A stretch of 64,000 bases of DNA from Xanthobacter oligotrophicus (GTDB lineage Bacteria > Pseudomonadota > Alphaproteobacteria > Rhizobiales > Xanthobacteraceae): positions 180,150-244,149 of the forward strand of contig NZ_VTTL01000012.1 of NCBI RefSeq assembly GCF_008364685.1, read 5' to 3'. The notes beneath the pieces are model-generated. The model saw only the letters and a list, made by a program, of their open reading frames with translations, was not told where the DNA came from and searched no databases. Position numbers and translations under genes: made by a program. Below, piece by piece: positions 10,402 to 19,412 of the stretch (position 1 is its first letter; every line of letters starts with the position of its first letter).

Positions 10402-10977
10402 TCACCGGCTGAGCGTGACCTTCTGGTTGCTCTCGGAGATGAGGCCCACATAATGGTTGGGGCCGGACGGCTGGAGCCGGGCGGTGACCTTGCCCTGATG
10501 GTTCTGCAGCACGATGTCCGAGCCCATCATGTCCCATCCCTTAGTCATGAAGATCTCGCTGGGGCAGGACACGTCGGCCTGGGCCGAGAGGCCGGAAAGG
10601 CCGCGATCGGTGCTGAGCTTGAGCGGGCAGGAGTTGCGCCCGTCGTCCCAGGCAAAGGTCCAGGCACCCGACAGCTGGCCCTGGGCGGGGCTCGCCGCAT
10701 AAGCGGTGCCGCCGGGATTGGCGGCGGGCGGTGTGAGGGGCACGTTGGACGCGGTGGTGCGCGGCGTGATGGCGCCGGTGGCGGTCTCCGCCGTGGAGGC
10801 CGAGACGTTCGCGGGCGCCGGCGCGCTCTCCACCGATCCGGTGGGCGCCGTCAGAACCCGATTGCTCGCCACGGCGGACGGCTTCGCCCCGAAGCCGTCA
10901 AGCTCTGTGCTGCAACCGCCGAGTGCAAATGCACCAAGGGTCAGCGACAGGGCCGCCGATACCTGAACCACCTTCAT
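10402..10977 (-). CDS. AprI/Inh-type protease-inhibitor lipoprotein
   Basis: 191 residues. A lipoprotein signal (hydrophobic stretch ending in LGGC at about residue 22) is followed by a Ser/Thr/Ala/Pro-rich linker and a C-terminal beta-barrel domain (about 95-191) matching the AprI/Inh metalloprotease-inhibitor family. It starts LSGAWTFAWDDG and has the two family cysteines in NSCPLKLS and ADVSCP. The protein would be anchored in the periplasm, protecting the cell from its own secreted serralysin-type protease; no such protease is in the window. It is convergent with bluB (31-base gap) and divergent from the SDR at 11274. Confidence 0.85.
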   Translation of the reverse strand: MKVVQVSAALSLTLGAFALGGCSTELDGFGAKPSAVASNRVLTAPTGSVESAPAPANVSASTAETATGAITPRTTASNVPLTPPAANPGGTAYAASPAQGQLSGAWTFAWDDGRNSCPLKLSTDRGLSGLSAQADVSCPSEIFMTKGWDMMGSDIVLQNHQGKVTARLQPSGPNHYVGLISESNQKVTLSR

Positions 10978-11273
10978 TCAACGCACTCCGGACGTGCCCG
11001 CAAACCCTAGCGCGTCTCCCAAGCCTCCGCTACCTGCGGAAAAGCCCGGAAGGGCGCCATCAACGTTCGGATCGCCGCCGGCTCGAAAGCGAACTGTGTT
11101 GCCGGCTGCGACAGCGGGCACCCTCTCGGCAGAACATGGCAGCACCAAGGCCGTGACCTCACCTTGATACCGTTGTAGGGTGGCGGATGGACGCGATGGT
11201 TAAGGCAGGTTAATCAGCAGGCCCCTACCTTTCCGCCAGATTCATCCTGTTCTTTGCTTGCCGGAGCCTGCCC
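10978..11273. other. Divergent intergenic region, no gene seen
   Basis: About 296 bases between the divergent inhibitor lipoprotein and the YdfG-type SDR. It should hold both promoters. I see TTGATA near 11164 as a possible -35 for the SDR but no convincing paired -10, and no long inverted repeats or coding frame. Confidence 0.4.
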
Positions 11274-12047
11274 ATGTCCCAGCTCGATCCCAGCACCCTG
11301 ACCCTTCTTGTCACCGGCGCCACCTCCGGCATCGGCTTGGCTACGGTGCGCCGCTTCGCCAGCGTCGGCGCGCGGGTGGTGGCGGTGGGCCGCCGGGCGG
11401 AGCGGCTGGAGGCGCTGAAGGCCGAGTTCGGCGACCTCATCCACCCCCTGGTGCTGGACGTGCGCGACGAGAAGGCCACCTTCGAGGCCTTCGCCAGCCT
11501 GCCGGCGCCGTTCAACGCCTATAACGTGGTGTTCGCCAATGCCGGCCTCGCCCTCGGCCTCGAGCCCGCCTATGCGGCGGATCTGGAGGAGTGGAAGACC
11601 ATGGTGGACACCAACATCACCGGCCTTCTGGTGACCGTGCGGGCGAGCCTGCCGGCGATGATCGAGCGCAAGCAGGGGCACCTGGTGTTCACCGGCTCCA
11701 TCGCCGGCGACTATTCCTATCCCGGCGCCAACGTCTACGGCGCCACCAAGGCCTTCGTGAAGCAGTTCTCGCTGAATGTGTGGGCGGATGTGGCCGGCAC
11801 CGGCGTGCGCGTCACCAACATCGAGCCAGGCCTGACCGAGACCGAATTCTCCGTGGTCCGCTTCGGCGGCGACAAGGAGCGGGCCGACAAGGTCTATGCC
11901 GGCGCCACCCCCATGACCGGGGAGGACATCGCCGAGCAGGTGTTCTTCGCCTGCACCCTGCCGCGGCATGTGAACATCAACCGCATCCAGTCCATGTCGT
12001 CCCAGCAGACCTTCGGCCCGCTGGCCATCAAGCGCGACCCGGTGTGA
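11274..12047 (+). CDS. YdfG-type SDR (3-hydroxy acid dehydrogenase)
   Basis: A 257-residue classical SDR with TGATSGIG at the N-terminus, FANAG about residue 90, a catalytic Ser near SIAGDYSYPG and YGATK with catalytic Tyr about residue 154. The PGLTETEFS segment and a C-terminus suited to tetramer contacts resemble E. coli YdfG, an NADP-dependent dehydrogenase acting on L-allo-threonine, serine and 3-hydroxy acids such as malonic semialdehyde-derived ones. It is monocistronic; the gene is followed by an intergenic repeat block. Confidence 0.85.
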   Translation: MSQLDPSTLTLLVTGATSGIGLATVRRFASVGARVVAVGRRAERLEALKAEFGDLIHPLVLDVRDEKATFEAFASLPAPFNAYNVVFANAGLALGLEPAYAADLEEWKTMVDTNITGLLVTVRASLPAMIERKQGHLVFTGSIAGDYSYPGANVYGATKAFVKQFSLNVWADVAGTGVRVTNIEPGLTETEFSVVRFGGDKERADKVYAGATPMTGEDIAEQVFFACTLPRHVNINRIQSMSSQQTFGPLAIKRDPV

Positions 12048-12102
12048 GCAGCGGGCCGGGGCGACTGCTGTAAAGAGAAAAAGATACCGTCGAAATCACC
12101 AC

Positions 12103-12275
12103 CGTCATGCCCGGCCTTGTGCCGGGCATCCACGCCGAGCCGCTTGGCACAGCGTGCGAATGTCGTTCCCAGCCTTCCCGCGTGGATGGCCGGAACCCGC
12201 ATGTTTGCGGGTTCCGTTCGCAAGGGCGGAAGTCTGCAACAGCCGACTTCCGGGGCAAGCCCGGCCATGACGGAG
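12103..12275. repeat. Nested palindromic intergenic repeat
   Basis: An imperfect outer pair (CCGTCATGCCCGGC... at 12103 against ...GCCCGGCCATGACGG ending 12275) encloses two perfect hairpins: TGCCCGGC/GCCGGGCA (12108-12128, 5-base loop) and CGGAACCCGCA/TGCGGGTTCCG (12191-12216, 4-base loop). Such blocks, whose spurious translation reads MPGLVPGIH, recur between genes in Rhizobiales genomes. The rest of the 12048-12487 gap holds no gene that I can support. Confidence 0.7.
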
Positions 12276-12487
12276 CGGATGTGTCGGAGGGGCAGCGATC
12301 GCCCAACTGGTCGAGCTTTCCACATAGTCCCTCGGTCAGGGCCGGCGGGCGGCGGAATCGGGTGGGCGCGGTTTGCCGGCTCTGGTCAGATGGGCCACGC
12401 TCGACCTGAAGGAGATGCCCCGTGCTGGCGCTCGATTGCCCCGCCCTCGATCTGTCCGCTCCCGATTTGTCCATTCCCGGAGGTCGG

Positions 12488-13366
12488 ATGACCGCGACGC
12501 CGGCCACCCCGCTCGCCATCGCCGCCCGCGACTATGACGTGGTGCGGCGGGCGGTGGAGTATATTTCCCGCCATGTGCGCCAGCAGCCGGAGGTGGAGGA
12601 GATCGCCGCCGCCGCCGGCGTCTCCGCCCGCGCGCTCACGGACCTGTTCCGCCGCTGGTGCGGGCTGACGCCCAAGGCTTTCCTCCAGGCGGTGACGTTG
12701 GACCGGGCCCGCCGCATCGTCTCCGAATGCCCCAACGTGCTGGATGCGGCCTTCGAGCTGGGCCTGTCCGGCCCCGGCCGGCTGCATGACCTGTTCGTGG
12801 TGCACGAGGCAATGTCGCCGGGCGAATGGAAGACCGGCGGGGCAGGGCTGGTGGTGCGCTTCGGCTTCCATCCCTCGCCGTTCGGTCTGGCGCTGGCCAT
12901 GTCCACGCCGCGCGGCCTGTGCGGCCTCGCCTTCGCCGACGTGGGGGAGGAGGCGGCGGCGCTGGCCGACATGCGCGCCCGCTGGCCCAACGCCACCTAT
13001 GTGGAAGACCCCACCGCCACCGCGCCTCTGGTGGCGCGCATATTCGATCCCACGTCCTGGCAGGGGGACCAGCCGCTGCGGATCGTGTTCATCGGCACGG
13101 ATTTTGAGATCAAGGTGTGGGAGACGCTGCTGCGCATCCCCATGGGCCTTGCCACCACCTATTCCACCATCGCCGAGCATGTGGGCCGGCCGAAGGCGGC
13201 GCGGGCGGTGGGCGCGGCGGTGGGCAAGAACCCCATTTCCTTCGTGGTGCCCTGCCACCGGGTCATCGGCAAGAGCGGCGACCTCACCGGCTACCACTGG
13301 GGCCTGACCCGCAAGCGCGCCATACTCGGTTGGGAGGCCGGCAAGGTGGAGCCTGCGGGGGAGTAG
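12488..13366 (+). CDS. AraC-HTH / O6-methylguanine-DNA methyltransferase fusion (Ada-like)
   Basis: 292 residues. The N-terminal AraC-type HTH (about 10-105; VEEIAAAAGVSARALTDLF) is fused to a methyltransferase domain whose active-site motif PCHRVIGK carries the acceptor cysteine near residue 255. It repairs O6-alkylguanine suicidally and may sense alkylation to regulate genes. The Ada N-terminal zinc/phosphotriester domain is missing, so this is the shorter Ada-like class. ATG 12488 follows GGAGG; a GTG at 12422 behind AAGGAG would add 22 residues unlike the family. It is convergent with the small ORF at 13372. Confidence 0.9.
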   Translation: MTATPATPLAIAARDYDVVRRAVEYISRHVRQQPEVEEIAAAAGVSARALTDLFRRWCGLTPKAFLQAVTLDRARRIVSECPNVLDAAFELGLSGPGRLHDLFVVHEAMSPGEWKTGGAGLVVRFGFHPSPFGLALAMSTPRGLCGLAFADVGEEAAALADMRARWPNATYVEDPTATAPLVARIFDPTSWQGDQPLRIVFIGTDFEIKVWETLLRIPMGLATTYSTIAEHVGRPKAARAVGAAVGKNPISFVVPCHRVIGKSGDLTGYHWGLTRKRAILGWEAGKVEPAGE

Positions 13367-13371
13367 CGCCC

Positions 13372-13548
13372 TCAGCCCTTGCGGGTGGTCTTGCGGGAAA
13401 TCAGCGCGCGGGGGTCGATCTTCTGCATGGGGCCGGTGCGCCGGGCACTGATGCAGCGCGAGCCCGCGGGGACGTAGACGATTTCGCTGCGCTGCGCCAT
13501 TTCGCGGACCTGCGCCAGACAGGCGCGCCGCAGGGTAATCTCGCTCAT
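13372..13548 (-). CDS. Small basic protein, 58 residues, unknown
   Basis: A complete short frame read directly from the sequence: start MSEITLRRACLAQVREMAQR, end ISRKTTRKG, rich in Arg/Lys (predicted strongly basic), with two cysteines. GGAAGGA lies 7-8 bases before the ATG, and coding G+C bias matches the neighbours. It fills the space between the Ada-like gene (6-base gap, convergent) and hemH, which lies upstream on the same strand. No family recognised; no membrane segment. A nucleic-acid-binding role is possible from charge alone. Confidence 0.65.
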   Translation of the reverse strand: MSEITLRRACLAQVREMAQRSEIVYVPAGSRCISARRTGPMQKIDPRALISRKTTRKG

Positions 13549-13660
13549 TTGCGTCCTTCCAAAGGGTTGCGCGCCTTTTAGCGGAGTGGAAGCCGTTTGG
13601 CTCCTGCTTTGTTGAGAAAAGGCGCGGTCCCGTGGAGGTTTCTCTTCGTATGGTGGGTGC

Positions 13661-14734
13661 CTACCCCACCCAGCCCTTCAGCTCCCGCTCCACCACGTGG
13701 GCGAGCACGCGCATGCCCTCGGCGTCGGAATTCAGGCAGGGGATGGCGGCGAATTTCTCGCCGCCATGGTGCTCGAAGATCTCGCGGTTCTCCACGCCGA
13801 TCTCCTCCAGCGTCTCCAGGCAGTCGGCGACGAAGCCGGGGTTGACCACGGCGAGCCGCTTCACCCCGCTTTCGGCGAGCGCCTTCACCGTCTCGTCGGT
13901 GTAGGGGCGCAGCCATTCCTCGCGGCCGAAACGGGACTGGAAGGTGAGGCGGAAGCGTTTGTCATCCATGCCCAGCCGCGCACGCAGCAGGCGGGCGGTC
14001 TTGGCGCACTGGCAATGATATGGGTCGCCCTTCAGCAAATAGGATTTCGGCACCCCGTGGAACGAGGCGAGGATCACCTCCGGCTCGAAATCGAGGGCCG
14101 CCAGATGCCGCTCCAGCGATGTGGCGAGCGCATCGATATAGACGGCATCGTCGTGCCAGGGCGGGGCGACGCGCAGGGTCGGCTGCCAGCGCATCTGTTT
14201 CAGTGCATCGAAGGCCTTGTCGCAGACGGTGGCGGAGGTGGCGGCAGAATATTGCGGATAGAGCGGCACCAGAAGAATGCGCTCGCAGCCCTGGGCCTGG
14301 AGCGCGGCGAGGCGCTCGGCGATGGGCGGCTTGCCGTAGCGCATGGCGAAATCCACCACGATGCGCGAATCAAGGCCAGCGAGCTGCGCCGCGAGCTTTT
14401 CCGCCTGGTCGCGGGTGATGGTCTTCAGCGGGCCCTCGTTGCGCTCTTTGTTCCAGATGCTGGCATAGTCGCGGCCCTTGGGGCCGGGGCGCTTGGTGAG
14501 GATGATGGCGTTGAGGACGAACCACCATAGGGCGCGGTTCACCTCGATCACCCGCCGGTCGGAGAGGAATTCCTTCAAGTAAGCCCGCATGGACCAGTAG
14601 TCGGTGGCCTCGGGCGTGCCGAGATTGACGATGAGCACGCCGATGCGGCCGAAGGCGACCTTCGGGTGGTCGGGGGGCAGGTGCGTCGTGTCGGGGGAGA
14701 ACGCGGGCACGTTTGCGGACACGTTTGCAGTCAT
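13661..14734 (-). CDS. hemH: Ferrochelatase
   Basis: A 357-residue enzyme that inserts Fe(II) into protoporphyrin IX, the last step of protoheme synthesis. Family motifs are GVLIVNLGTPE near the N-terminus, ASFHGVPKSY with the metal-binding His, the DPYHCQCAKT stretch, and FQSRFGREEWLRPYT with the catalytic Glu region. An approximately 30-residue N-terminal extension precedes the core. The 338 bases upstream (14735-15072) show no gene. Confidence 0.95.
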   Translation of the reverse strand: MTANVSANVPAFSPDTTHLPPDHPKVAFGRIGVLIVNLGTPEATDYWSMRAYLKEFLSDRRVIEVNRALWWFVLNAIILTKRPGPKGRDYASIWNKERNEGPLKTITRDQAEKLAAQLAGLDSRIVVDFAMRYGKPPIAERLAALQAQGCERILLVPLYPQYSAATSATVCDKAFDALKQMRWQPTLRVAPPWHDDAVYIDALATSLERHLAALDFEPEVILASFHGVPKSYLLKGDPYHCQCAKTARLLRARLGMDDKRFRLTFQSRFGREEWLRPYTDETVKALAESGVKRLAVVNPGFVADCLETLEEIGVENREIFEHHGGEKFAAIPCLNSDAEGMRVLAHVVERELKGWVG

Positions 14735-15072
14735 GGGTTCCTCGAAGATGTCCCGGCGAGATGGCGCCTCACCGCCCGCGCGTCAATCTTTGGCACGTCG
14801 ATGCGGCGCTTCAGGTCCGGCCAGACCCATACGCAGCGGCGGCGGTGCCGGATGGCCGGCCGACTTATCTCATGGGGCGCGAGGCGGTCCGCGCGGTGCG
14901 GGTTCTGCGGCGACCTGAAGGAGCCGGCCCCGGGATGACAGGGACGCATCCTGCAATGCAGAATGGCGGTGACCTCATAATGCGGCCTTGTGTTGCGGCC
15001 GCCGGGGCGGAAGGATACAGCCCCCTGATACCAGACCTGCCGCCAGTTCGGCCCACAAGAAGGAGACGTTCC
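14735..15072. other. Intergenic region between hemH and EF-hand gene
   Basis: A 338-base divergent spacer. It should contain the hemH and EF-hand promoters, but I could not identify a convincing -35/-10 pair or operator. The in-frame extension of the EF-hand ORF leftwards is not supported by a ribosome site. Confidence 0.35.
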
Positions 15073-15492
15073 ATGTTGCGCTCGTTGTTTCGCCTGGGAG
15101 CCGCCGCGGCGCTGACCGGCTTCATCTCGCTCGGCGCGATGGTGTCCGCCTCTGCGGCGACCTCCGGCAAGGACGCCCTTGCCCTGCTCAACAAGGATGG
15201 CGACGACACGCTCGAACTCGTCGAGGTGATCGACCTCGGCTCAAAGCTGTTCGTCGCCATCAATGCCGACGGCGACACCACCCTTGAGAAGGACGAGACC
15301 AAGGGCCGGCTCACCGATATCGACTGGAAGTCCATCAACAAGGATGCCGACCAGACGCTGGAGCTGGACGAGTTTCTGGCGGTGGTCCGCGCCCGCTTCA
15401 AGGCGGCCGATGCCAACAAGGACGGCAAGCTGACGGCGAAGGAACTGGATGCTCCCGCCGGCCAGAAGCTGCTTCTGCTGCTGGTGAAGTAA
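15073..15492 (+). CDS. Exported EF-hand calcium-binding protein
   Basis: 139 residues with an N-terminal signal peptide (hydrophobic residues 5-28, cleavage near ASA-AT). Four EF-hand-like loops follow: NKDGDDTLELVE, NADGDTTLEKDE, NKDADQTLELDE and DANKDGKLTAKE. Each has acidic or Asn ligands at positions 1, 3, 5 and a Glu at 12. A secreted or periplasmic calcium buffer or sensor is likely. ATG 15073 follows AAGGAG; longer upstream frames lack support. A strong GC hairpin lies 130 bases after the stop. Confidence 0.88.
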   Translation: MLRSLFRLGAAAALTGFISLGAMVSASAATSGKDALALLNKDGDDTLELVEVIDLGSKLFVAINADGDTTLEKDETKGRLTDIDWKSINKDADQTLELDEFLAVVRARFKAADANKDGKLTAKELDAPAGQKLLLLLVK

Positions 15493-15622
15493 GGGCAGGC
15501 CGGGACCCGCAGGCGACGGAACTGGCCGGTCCGTTGTCCGGCTCCCGTCGCTATTCCCGCTCGAAACCCCGTTCTCCGGCTTCTTCAACCCGCCGCGCAA
15601 TGAACTGGCAGCCCGTAGGCGT

Positions 15623-15655
15623 GCGGGCCGGGACCGGGATCGTGTCCCGGCCCGC
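15623..15655 (+). terminator. GC-rich hairpin, probable terminator
   Basis: GCGGGCCGGGAC (15623-15634) pairs perfectly with GTCCCGGCCCGC (15644-15655) across a 9-base loop. There is no U-run, but the position after the EF-hand gene and before an independent transcription unit fits termination. Confidence 0.45.
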
Positions 15656-15784
15656 GACGGTCGCGGCGCGGGTCAAATCTACTTAGCCGCACAAATAATT
15701 GCCGAACCGCACCATAAGGTGCAACATGATCCTAACCCTCTTTGATAGCTGCTCTTTTGGGTATGCGAATAGGGGGAGGCAAAC

Positions 15785-17254
15785 ATGTCGGCTGGTTCGG
15801 ACAAGTCCGTCTCGTTGAAGCGGTCGCATCTGAAGTCCCTGCGTGGTTCGAAAGGCGAGGTGAACAGCTCCGTCAGCCCGGCATCGGGCGAGTTGGTTCA
15901 AATCGCTTCACTTGCTGCAAGGATGCAGGCGGGCAAGGGCCTGCGCGACGCTGTCCCTCGCACGAGGCACGGCAAATGGAAAAAGGACGCAAACCGTCCC
16001 GATCCGATCGACATCCTGCAGGCTGGCGATGCAGACCGGATCCAAGAACTCGTTCCCATCCGATACGAGCGCATGCTGCAGTCGCCCTTCGCATTCTATC
16101 GTGGATCGGCCGGCATCATGGCCGCGGACCTCAACACCACGCCGAACAGCGGGATCTGCGTGCAGGCTTGTGGCGACTGCCACCTGATGAATTTCGGCGG
16201 CTTTGCTACGCCGGAGCGCAACATCTTCTTCGACATCAATGACTTCGACGAGACGCTGCCGGCGCCCTGGGAATGGGACATCAAGCGGCTCGCGGCGTCG
16301 TTCGTGCTTGCGGCGCGGTCGACCGGCCTCTCGGACGACACGGCACGGGATACGGCGATTGCTTGCGCGCGCAGCTATCGCAAGCATCTGGCGGATTTCG
16401 CCCAGATGCATCCGCTCGATGTCTGGTACGCGCGGGTCACCGCGGAGGACATGATCTCTATCGCGCCGGCCCGTGACCGGGCGCGGATCCAGAAGCGGGT
16501 TGCAAAAATCGCCCAGCAAGACGGGTCGGAGGCGGATTTTCCGAAGATCACCGACATCGTCGGCGGAAGGCTGGGCATCCGCGATACGCCGCCGCTGATC
16601 TACCACCCCGAAACGGCCCATGGTCCCGAGTTCGCGGAGGCGGTGAAGAATATCTTCGCCAGGTATCGGGAGACCCTCGCCGAGGATCGCCGCATTCTGC
16701 TGGACCAGTACCATTTCGTGGATGCCGCCATCAAAGTGGTCGGCGTTGGCAGCGTCGGGCGCAGGTGCTGGATCGCGCTGATGATGTCGGCGTCCAACGA
16801 TCCGCTGTTCCTGCAATTCAAGGAGGCGGCTCCGTCCGTGCTGGAAGCCTATGCCGGCAAGAGTGCCTATGCCCACCATGGCCAGCGGGTGGTCATGGGG
16901 CAGCGCCTGATGCAGCCGGCCTCCGACCTGTTCCTCGGCTGGGTCATGGGCGAGTTCACGGACAAGTACTTTTATGTCAGGCAATTGCGCGACGCGAAGA
17001 TCAAGCCGCTGGTAGAGACCTTCGATCGCGATCTGTTCATGTGCTTCGCAAAGGCCTGTGGTTGGGTGCTCGCGCGCGCCCACGCCAAATCCGGCGATGC
17101 GGCCAGGATCAGCGGTTATCTCGGATCGAGCGACCAGTTCGAGGAGGCGATCGGGGATTTCTCGACGACTTACGCGGATCAGGCCGAACGCGACCATGCG
17201 GCCCTCAAGGCTGCGGTGCGTAGCGGCAAGGTCGCGGTCTATCAGGAAGCCTGA
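15785..17254 (+). CDS. DUF2252 family protein
   Basis: A 489-residue cytoplasmic protein of the DUF2252 family. Signature pieces are CGDCHLMNFGGF (about residues 128-139), the acidic DINDFDETL and PWEWDIKRLAAS, and a later LGWVMGEFTDKYFYVRQL. The arrangement of His-Asn and Asp residues resembles the phosphotransferase/kinase-like fold, and a distant kinase role has been suggested for the family; no function is established. The start follows GGGGGAGG. It stands alone between a hairpin and tRNA-Val, with codon use slightly less GC-extreme than its neighbours. Confidence 0.85.
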   Translation: MSAGSDKSVSLKRSHLKSLRGSKGEVNSSVSPASGELVQIASLAARMQAGKGLRDAVPRTRHGKWKKDANRPDPIDILQAGDADRIQELVPIRYERMLQSPFAFYRGSAGIMAADLNTTPNSGICVQACGDCHLMNFGGFATPERNIFFDINDFDETLPAPWEWDIKRLAASFVLAARSTGLSDDTARDTAIACARSYRKHLADFAQMHPLDVWYARVTAEDMISIAPARDRARIQKRVAKIAQQDGSEADFPKITDIVGGRLGIRDTPPLIYHPETAHGPEFAEAVKNIFARYRETLAEDRRILLDQYHFVDAAIKVVGVGSVGRRCWIALMMSASNDPLFLQFKEAAPSVLEAYAGKSAYAHHGQRVVMGQRLMQPASDLFLGWVMGEFTDKYFYVRQLRDAKIKPLVETFDRDLFMCFAKACGWVLARAHAKSGDAARISGYLGSSDQFEEAIGDFSTTYADQAERDHAALKAAVRSGKVAVYQEA

Positions 17255-17468
17255 CAGGTCGCGCGCCGAAGGGCTTGAAGACGGCCCGATACGAAGTTGG
17301 GGAAAACCCTTGGCCGTACCGAATGCGCCCCGGCGGGCTGGCGCCAAAGCGCGGTGCCGGAATCTTGTGCCGGTTGGCTCATCCGAAGGGGTTCCCGGCA
17401 GCGCCGGAAACCGCGCGAGATGCTCGCCGGGCAATACCCCAGCGCAGCGCCGAGGTCAGGGTGAGGGA

Positions 17469-17543
<75 letters not shown>

Positions 17544-17604
17544 CCTCGCAGGAGCCGCCTCTATATCGGCCGGTTTCGCCGGAGGCAAGGCCCCTGAGTG
17601 AGGA

Positions 17605-17967
17605 TCAGGCGGCTGCCAACATCTTTCCCACCTCGGAGACGAGATCGCGCAGGTGGAAGGGCTTGGAGAGCACCTTCGCCTCGCTGGGCGCCTCGTTGTC
17701 GGCGTTCAGCGCCACGGCGGCGAAGCCGGTGATGAACATGACCTTGAGGTCGGGATCGAGTTCGGTCGCCCGGCGGGCGAGTTCGATGCCGTCCATCTCG
17801 GGCATGACGATGTCGGTGAGCAAGAGCTCGAAGGGTTCCTCGCGCATGCGTTCATAGGCGGACCGGCCATTGTCGCACGAGGCGACGGAATAGCCCGCGT
17901 TCTGAAGCGCCTTCACAAGAAAGCGCCGCATGTCGTTGTCATCTTCGGCGAGCAGGATCTTGGGCAC
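17605..17967 (-). CDS. cpdR: CpdR-type single-domain response regulator
   Basis: A 120-residue receiver-only protein. The acidic pocket is EDDND (8-12), the phospho-acceptor is Asp52 (LLLTDIVMPEMDG), with Thr/Ser near FITGF and Lys in LSKPF. In Caulobacter and rhizobia, unphosphorylated CpdR directs the ClpXP protease to cell-cycle substrates under control of the CckA-ChpT relay. The very close match to rhizobial CpdR, including its small C-terminal LAAA end, supports the name. The neighbouring hutG-like gene on the other strand is a known arrangement. Confidence 0.9.
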   Translation of the reverse strand: MPKILLAEDDNDMRRFLVKALQNAGYSVASCDNGRSAYERMREEPFELLLTDIVMPEMDGIELARRATELDPDLKVMFITGFAAVALNADNEAPSEAKVLSKPFHLRDLVSEVGKMLAAA

Positions 17968-18157
17968 GCCACTTCCCCTGATGTCGTGATCGGTCCTTCC
18001 CCGGTGCGGGGCCGGGGGCCATATGACTTGTCTGACCCAATCGGGTAAATTCGAAGTGAAGGTCGCAGCGCCTCTTCACAAGCGGCCACCGGCCGGGCCA
18101 TCATGCGGTTCGGTCCGGGGGATTTTTCTGGAACGATTCCAATCCATTGGGTTCCTG

Positions 18158-19045
18158 ATGACCGCTTGCCTCGCCGACGCCATAGACCCCGCCTTCGAGG
18201 TGCTCGCGCCGGCCGGTACAGCCGCGCCGTTCGTTTTCAATTCGCCGCACTCCGGTCGGATCTACCCGCGCAGCTTCGTTGCGCAGACCCGGCTCGACTT
18301 TGCCACGCTGCGGCGCTCGGAGGATACCTTCGTGGACGAATTGTTCGTCCATGCGGTGTCGGAGGGGGCGCCGCTGATGCGGGCGCTGTTCCCGCGTTCC
18401 TTCCTCGATCTCAACCGCGAGCCCTATGAGCTGGACCCGCGCATGTTCGACGGCCGGTTGCCGCCCTTTGCCAATACGCGGTCGATCCGTGTGTCCGGCG
18501 GGCTCGGCACCATCGCGCGGGTGGTGGGGGATGCCCAGGAGATCTATCCGCGCCGCCTCGCCGTGAGCGAGGCGCTGGAGCGGATCGAGACCTATTACAA
18601 GCCGTACCATCAGGCCCTGCGCCGGCTCATCGGCCGGGTGCAGCGCCAGTGGGGCCTGGCGGTGCTGGTGGATTGCCATTCCATGCCCTCGGCGTCCAAC
18701 CGCGAGGATGTGGCCCGCGCCGATTTCGTCATCGGCGACCGCTACGGCACCAGTTGCAGCGAGATCGTGACCGAGGCCATCGAGGCGGGTCTGACCGCGC
18801 GCGGCTACAGGGTGGTGCGCAACAAGCCCTATGCCGGCGGCTATATCACCGAGCATTACGGCAATCCCTCCGCCGGCCTGCATGCGGTGCAGATCGAACT
18901 CAACCGCAGCCTCTACATGGACGAGGCCGCCTACGAGCGGCATGCGGGATTCGAGCGTGTGCGTTCCGACATCGCCGCGCTCCTGCCGGAGCTGTTTGCC
19001 GCCGTCACCGACCGGCTTGCGCCATCGCGCGCAGCAGCCGAGTGA
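18158..19045 (+). CDS. N-formylglutamate amidohydrolase
   Basis: A 295-residue hydrolase of the HutG/FGase family, which cleaves N-formylglutamate to formate and glutamate. Visible are FNSPHSGRIYP near the N-terminus (metal ligand His), the DCHSMP motif, and QIELNRSLYMDE near the C-terminus. The start at 18158 is chosen by homology; a longer frame from 18023 lacks the family pattern. No other histidine-degradation genes are nearby. It is divergent from cpdR. Confidence 0.85.
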   Translation: MTACLADAIDPAFEVLAPAGTAAPFVFNSPHSGRIYPRSFVAQTRLDFATLRRSEDTFVDELFVHAVSEGAPLMRALFPRSFLDLNREPYELDPRMFDGRLPPFANTRSIRVSGGLGTIARVVGDAQEIYPRRLAVSEALERIETYYKPYHQALRRLIGRVQRQWGLAVLVDCHSMPSASNREDVARADFVIGDRYGTSCSEIVTEAIEAGLTARGYRVVRNKPYAGGYITEHYGNPSAGLHAVQIELNRSLYMDEAAYERHAGFERVRSDIAALLPELFAAVTDRLAPSRAAAE

Positions 19046-19279
19046 GCGAGCATTGCATTTTTTAAACTGGTGCCTTGCGTTTTTCGAATGGCACGGCTAC
19101 CAATTCCACCACGGCTGATGGCTTGAGCATCATTATACCGGTTGCGGACATCAACGCGGACGCGTTGGTGTCGGAATGGTATTTGATGAGGGGAGAAGGT
19201 GGCAGCAGACCACTTCCTGCAAGCCTGCTAGACGGCCGTTCAGGCTTCCGGCGCATGACTATGCGTATCCGGCAGGCCC

Positions 19280-19378
19280 AAAAAGAAAGGGGCCGTCCGC
19301 GTGAGCGAACGGCCCAAGTCTAGGGAGGAAACGCCCAAGGAGGGCAGCGACACAGCGACGCCAATCGCCATGTCGCAC
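19280..19378 (-). ncRNA. suhB-motif / mmgR-like small RNA, copy A
   Basis: A transcription unit of about 99 bases with its own promoter (19384-19412), two CCUCC-type anti-Shine-Dalgarno stretches (CCCUCC and CCUCCC separated by UUGGGCGUUU), and a terminator hairpin (stem GGGCCGT/ACGGCCC at 19290-19315) followed by TTTCTTTTT in RNA orientation. It matches in layout what is known as the suhB motif (mmgR family) of alphaproteobacteria, RNAs that pair with ribosome-binding sites; in Sinorhizobium, MmgR limits PHB-granule phasins. Family assignment is from memory of the motif. The end positions are estimates. Confidence 0.75.
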
Positions 19379-19383
19379 TGCAC

Positions 19384-19412
19384 AAATAGCCCAGTGCGGT
19401 GCCATAAATCAA
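19384..19412 (-). promoter_or_regulatory. Sigma-70 type promoter of small RNA A
   Basis: On the minus strand, TTGATT (19407-19412) and CTATTT (19384-19389) are separated by exactly 17 bases. Copy B has the same architecture. Transcription would begin near 19377-19379. Confidence 0.6.

Noticed and set aside
15785..17254. Anti-phage or toxin role for the DUF2252 protein
   Set aside because: It stands alone next to ordinary genes, without mobile elements or defence partners; nothing in the sequence supports such a role.
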